Below, in pieces: positions 60,784 through 64,000 of a stretch of DNA of 64,000 bases (positions are counted from its first letter, which is position 1; every line of letters begins with the position of its first letter). The position numbers and the translations under genes were made by a program. The notes under the pieces are model-generated. The model had not been told where the DNA came from and ran no database searches. It saw only the letters and a program-made list of their open reading frames with translations. Location: the NCBI GenBank assembly GCA_019426215.1, contig CM033399.1:26173022-26237021 (forward strand), read 5' to 3'. The stretch comes from Buddleja alternifolia. Lineage: Eukaryota > Streptophyta > Magnoliopsida > Lamiales > Scrophulariaceae.

Positions 60784-63700
60784 ATGGAGTCCAAATTTTT
60801 AAACAAACTGAAGCCGTATTTTGGAGTCATTTTTCTGCAATTTGGTGGTGCAGGTTTTGCAATAGTTGCCAAAGCTGCTCTAAATCAGGGAACTAGTCAT
60901 TACACTTTTGCTGTCTATAGGAATGCAATTGCAGCACTTCTATTCGCTCCTTTTGCCTTGTTTCTAGAGAGGTATACATATACATACACATATATATATA
61001 TATATATAAATAAATATAGTTCAGCTTTCTCCTCCTCTCACAGTCAGTTTATTGTTTGTCTGTGTGCGAGAAATTCACATTTTATTTTGATGCTAATAGT
61101 GTGAAATTTTTTATTTCTTTCACAGAAAAGTCCGGCCAAGAATGACGTTAACCATCTTCCTTAAGATCATGTTACTTGGATTATTAGAGTAAATACTCTA
61201 CAACACACACATATACATACAAGCACATTTTGATATATATATATATAATATATTACACAAGTATTGTAATTGTAACTGAGCAATTCGCTGATTTTTGTAT
61301 TACAGTCCAGTTTTCGGTCAAAACATGTTTTACGCTGGAATGAATTACACAACAGCTACCGTTACTTCAGCCATGTGCAATCTTATTCCTGCTCTGACAT
61401 TTCTACTAGCTTGGATACTCAGGTACCATAGCCTTTTTAAGTGCTTGTGTTTTCATATATTAGGTTTCAATAGGCTTGCTCTATCACCAAGTTTTTCATC
61501 AGAACATGCCAGATTCTCAAGGAATATTGATTATTGTAATTCTTATATTCTTTAGTTGACTCATGGTTTTTTGGGGAAATTATATTTCTTGTCTCATAAT
61601 TTTACCCATTTTCATTTTGATCAAATTTATTACGGATTTTTCATATTTAGTCTCATAATTTTTAAAATGTCTCACATTTAGTCCCAAGTCCCAACCAAAA
61701 TTTATGTCCAAAATTTATCAATCAACTTGGTTAGTCAATATTTGACCAATTTTTGGGGAGTTTTTGTGCGTGAGTAACCTGTGATATTAATGATAAATAT
61801 TATGATATTGAATATAATTCGTACATGAATGCATTCATTCACGAATCCTCTGAAAAAATTGGTCATAATATTGACTAATAGTGTTGATAGTTAAATTGTG
61901 GATGAAAAATTTCGATTGTGGCTAAATGTAAGACATTTTAAAAGTTAAAAAACTAAATCCGTAAAGAACGAGGCCAAAATTGAAATGGAGCACAATTATG
62001 GGGAAAAAATGCAATTTTCCCCATATTTTTAAACATGCATAATTTAAAATAATTCATTAATGTAAATGATATCCAAGAAATTATTTTATACACGGCGTAC
62101 AAAACCTGGAACATAAGATAAACATAGAATGGAAATAGGAATTATCCAATTGGTCGTTATAATATTATACATTAATCAAAAAACTTGGAGCAATGATTAA
62201 TTAATATTAATATCATCTTTCGCAGGCTTGAGAAGGTGAACTTCAAAAAAATACGGAGCCATGCAAAGATTTGGGGTACTGTGGTTACAGTAGGTGGGGC
62301 TATGATTATGACTCTTATTAACGGACCCGTATTAGGATTACCTTGGACGCACCAATCTCATAACGCTACTTCTTCGTCTAATTCTACTGACAATGCGCAA
62401 CATCCTGTTAAGGGTGCTTTCATGATTGGAGCAGGATGTTTGGGTTATTCTCTATTTTACATTCTTCAGGTAATTCTATTTAATTGTAACATTTTTTTTT
62501 TTGTTTTTTTCGTTTCTCAACAAATTTACAGAAAAAAGAAGAAAAGGAAAATTCATTGGTTTATTATTAACAGGCAAACACATTGAAGACATACCCGGCT
62601 GGACTTTCCTTGACTGCTCTAATATGCACATTTGGATCATTGCAAGGAACTGCACTTACTTTCATGATAGAGAGAGGCAACACTGCGATCTGGGCTCTAG
62701 GATGGAACGCCAAACTTTTGGCTTATGTTTATGGAGTAAGATACTCTAATTCATTCTTGCCAAAAAAGAAAAAGGTTTTGCACTGACAAGAAGATTCAAT
62801 TTGGTGCAGGGAATAGTCTCTTCCGGAATAACCTATTATGTTTCAGGAGTAATAATGAAGGAAAAGGGACCTGTTTTCGTGACAGCTTTTAATCCTTTGG
62901 CCATGGTCATAGTTGCTGTGTTGAGTTCATTCATTTTAGCTGAGCAAATGGATGTTGGAAAGTAAGTACCCAAAAAGTTTAGGTCACACTCAAATCGATA
63001 TAGAGTCTATATTCCAAAAGAAATTCATCTCAAATCAAGTGATTGCATTTACCATATCATTAGTTCGTTCTGACCACATAGGACATTAATTAACTTTTCT
63101 ATAAGTACGCTGGTATTATGATCATTCTTAGGAGCTCTAGTTACTCGAAGTCCCAAAACAATCACAATCATTCATATTGTAATGCGGTTTATTTGAGATT
63201 CATCATACATTTGATGATTATAATGAGGGAGAATTGCAATATAAGTCCCTCAAGATTGGCCTTGTTGCAATTTTAGTTCTATTATTGTTTACAAACTTGT
63301 AAAATTAGTCTCATAGGATTGCAATTTTGGTTTCATCGTTTAAAAATTGGATGGAATTTCGCACATGGAATGCACGCGTGGTTAGGTTTATTACTGATCA
63401 TGTGCCTTGCATAGGACCAAACTAATTATTTTAGTTTGTTTTTTAATGGTTGGGTCCAAAAATGCAAAAAAGAAAAACAAAATACATCATATAGTACTAA
63501 TTTTGCAAATTTGTTAACATTGTGACTAAAATTGCAAGAGGTTTATCCTATAGGACGAAGTTTGCACTTTTCCCTTGTAACTATATCGGGATGTGAAGTC
63601 CCAGAAGCTCTTAAAAACCACTTTTTATATTATATCTTGAAAAAATAAATTTTAATTTGGGAATTATAAACTAATATAACATAATAATTGCAGGGTCACT

Positions 63701-63889
63701 GGAGCTTTGGTAATTGTTATTGGATTGTACTTAGTGATATGGGGTAAGAGCAAAGATCAAAGAGAGGTAGAACTAATTACTCAGCAACAACGCAAGTTAG
63801 ACACAGATATTCTCCCGACAAAGGCCTCCGAAGCTGACATTGTAAATGGCTCAAAGTCGAAGGCAATATCCGGAAGTGATGTTGTTTAA
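60784..63889 (+). CDS. WAT1-related (UMAMIT/EamA) membrane transporter, copy 2
   Basis: The gene has seven coding exons: 60784-60971, 61126-61188, 61306-61422, 62226-62469, 62574-62735, 62810-62961 and 63694-63889. The product is about 373 residues. The first six exon lengths (188, 63, 117, 244, 162 and 152 nt) equal those of gene 1 counted from its second ATG. The protein keeps the same motifs, such as YRNAIAALLFAPFA, GGAMIMTLINGP and GPVFVTAFNPLAM, with scattered substitutions. The C-terminal tail is the most divergent part (KASEADIVNGSKSK against KASEATDNVKDSHSK) and is one residue shorter. All frames are open and the splice sites are GT/AG. The role is as for copy 1: a ten-helix membrane carrier of unknown substrate. 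The 5' flank and 3' UTR also resemble copy 1. Confidence 0.94.
61570..62025. mobile_element. Mutator-type MITE-like repeat in intron 3 of gene 2
   Basis: The left GGGGAAATTATATTTC and the complement of the right end (GGGGAAAATTGCATTTTTTCC) are inverted. The interior has TTTAGTCTCATAATTTTT and CCAAAATTGAAATGG words of the family. No clean target duplication was seen. The insertion lengthens intron 3 relative to gene 1. Confidence 0.55.
63223..63569. mobile_element. Mutator-type MITE-like repeat in intron 6 of gene 2
   Basis: GGGAGAATTGCAATATAAG at the left and GTTTGCACTTTTCCC at the right are inverted. The flanks TTATAATGA and TTGTAACTA share six of nine bases, a decayed 9 bp duplication. Gene 1 has a Harbinger MITE in the same intron instead. 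Confidence 0.55.
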
Positions 63890-64000
63890 GGAGAACAATC
63901 TATATCCCTCGAAGTTTATTTCTATATCCATGTGGAAGTGAATAATCTAATTAAAGTGGCTTATCTTTCAGTGTTTCTATACTTCTTTGTAAGCGACAAT
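63890..64000 (+). other. 3' UTR of gene 2
   Basis: GGAGAACAATCTA follows the stop as in gene 1, and GTGGAAGTG, AAAGTGGCT and ACTTCTTTGTAAGCGAC also recur. Confidence 0.6.

Noticed and set aside
1..64000. tRNA and rRNA genes
   Set aside because: I looked for B-box-like GGTTCGANTCC words and cloverleaf contexts. Only SINE-type or LTR contexts turned up, and no rRNA-like sequence was seen.

Overview
The window is nuclear DNA of a flowering plant, probably a eudicot. It is AT-rich, has genes with GT/AG introns, and is dominated by plant transposable elements: SIRE-type and other Ty1/copia elements, CACTA, Mutator-like and PIF/Harbinger MITEs, a Helitron, TRIM/LARD elements and a SINE. No bacterial or organellar gene organisation is visible.

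Only two apparently intact host genes are present. They are tandem paralogues on the + strand, at 18894-22148 and 60784-63889. Each has seven coding exons with matching exon lengths, except that the last exon of the second copy is 3 nt shorter. Both encode a WAT1-related (UMAMIT/EamA) membrane transporter of about 374 residues. Their proximal promoters, TATA boxes and 3' UTRs are also alike, so the duplicated unit included flanking DNA.

Layout: 1-434 is probably part of an LTR nested in a SIRE-like copia element (435-5237, - strand). 5238-7073 is the 3' end and LTR of a second copia-type element carrying a Harbinger MITE. 7345-14092 is a complete but decayed copia element (- strand, TSD CTAGT); its 5' LTR is split by a 1.5 kb non-autonomous CACTA element that contains a ~294 bp near-perfect palindrome. 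14098-18770 is AT-rich flank with a MITE relative, a tandem duplication and a SINE. 18894-22148 is WAT1 copy 1, with a Harbinger MITE in intron 6. 22556-25154 is a young non-coding LTR element (LARD/TRIM-like). 27633-29930 is a non-autonomous Helitron. 32775-35630 holds two copies of one copia LTR family in opposite orientation. 35640-54060 is an unusual ~18 kb island, less AT-rich by eye, with many decayed exon-like pieces. These include at least two Myb/SANT-like domain genes and one 118-codon ORF I cannot place; a probable solo LTR interrupts the island. 54968-57841 is a stack of a copia pol relic, a CACTA MITE, a Mutator-type MITE with a perfect 9 bp TSD, and a TRIM. WAT1 copy 2 closes the window.

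The two transporters are probably the only functional genes here. About 38.6 kb between them (22149-60783) is mostly nested mobile DNA. Boundaries supported by target-site duplications are given exactly; the others are approximate.
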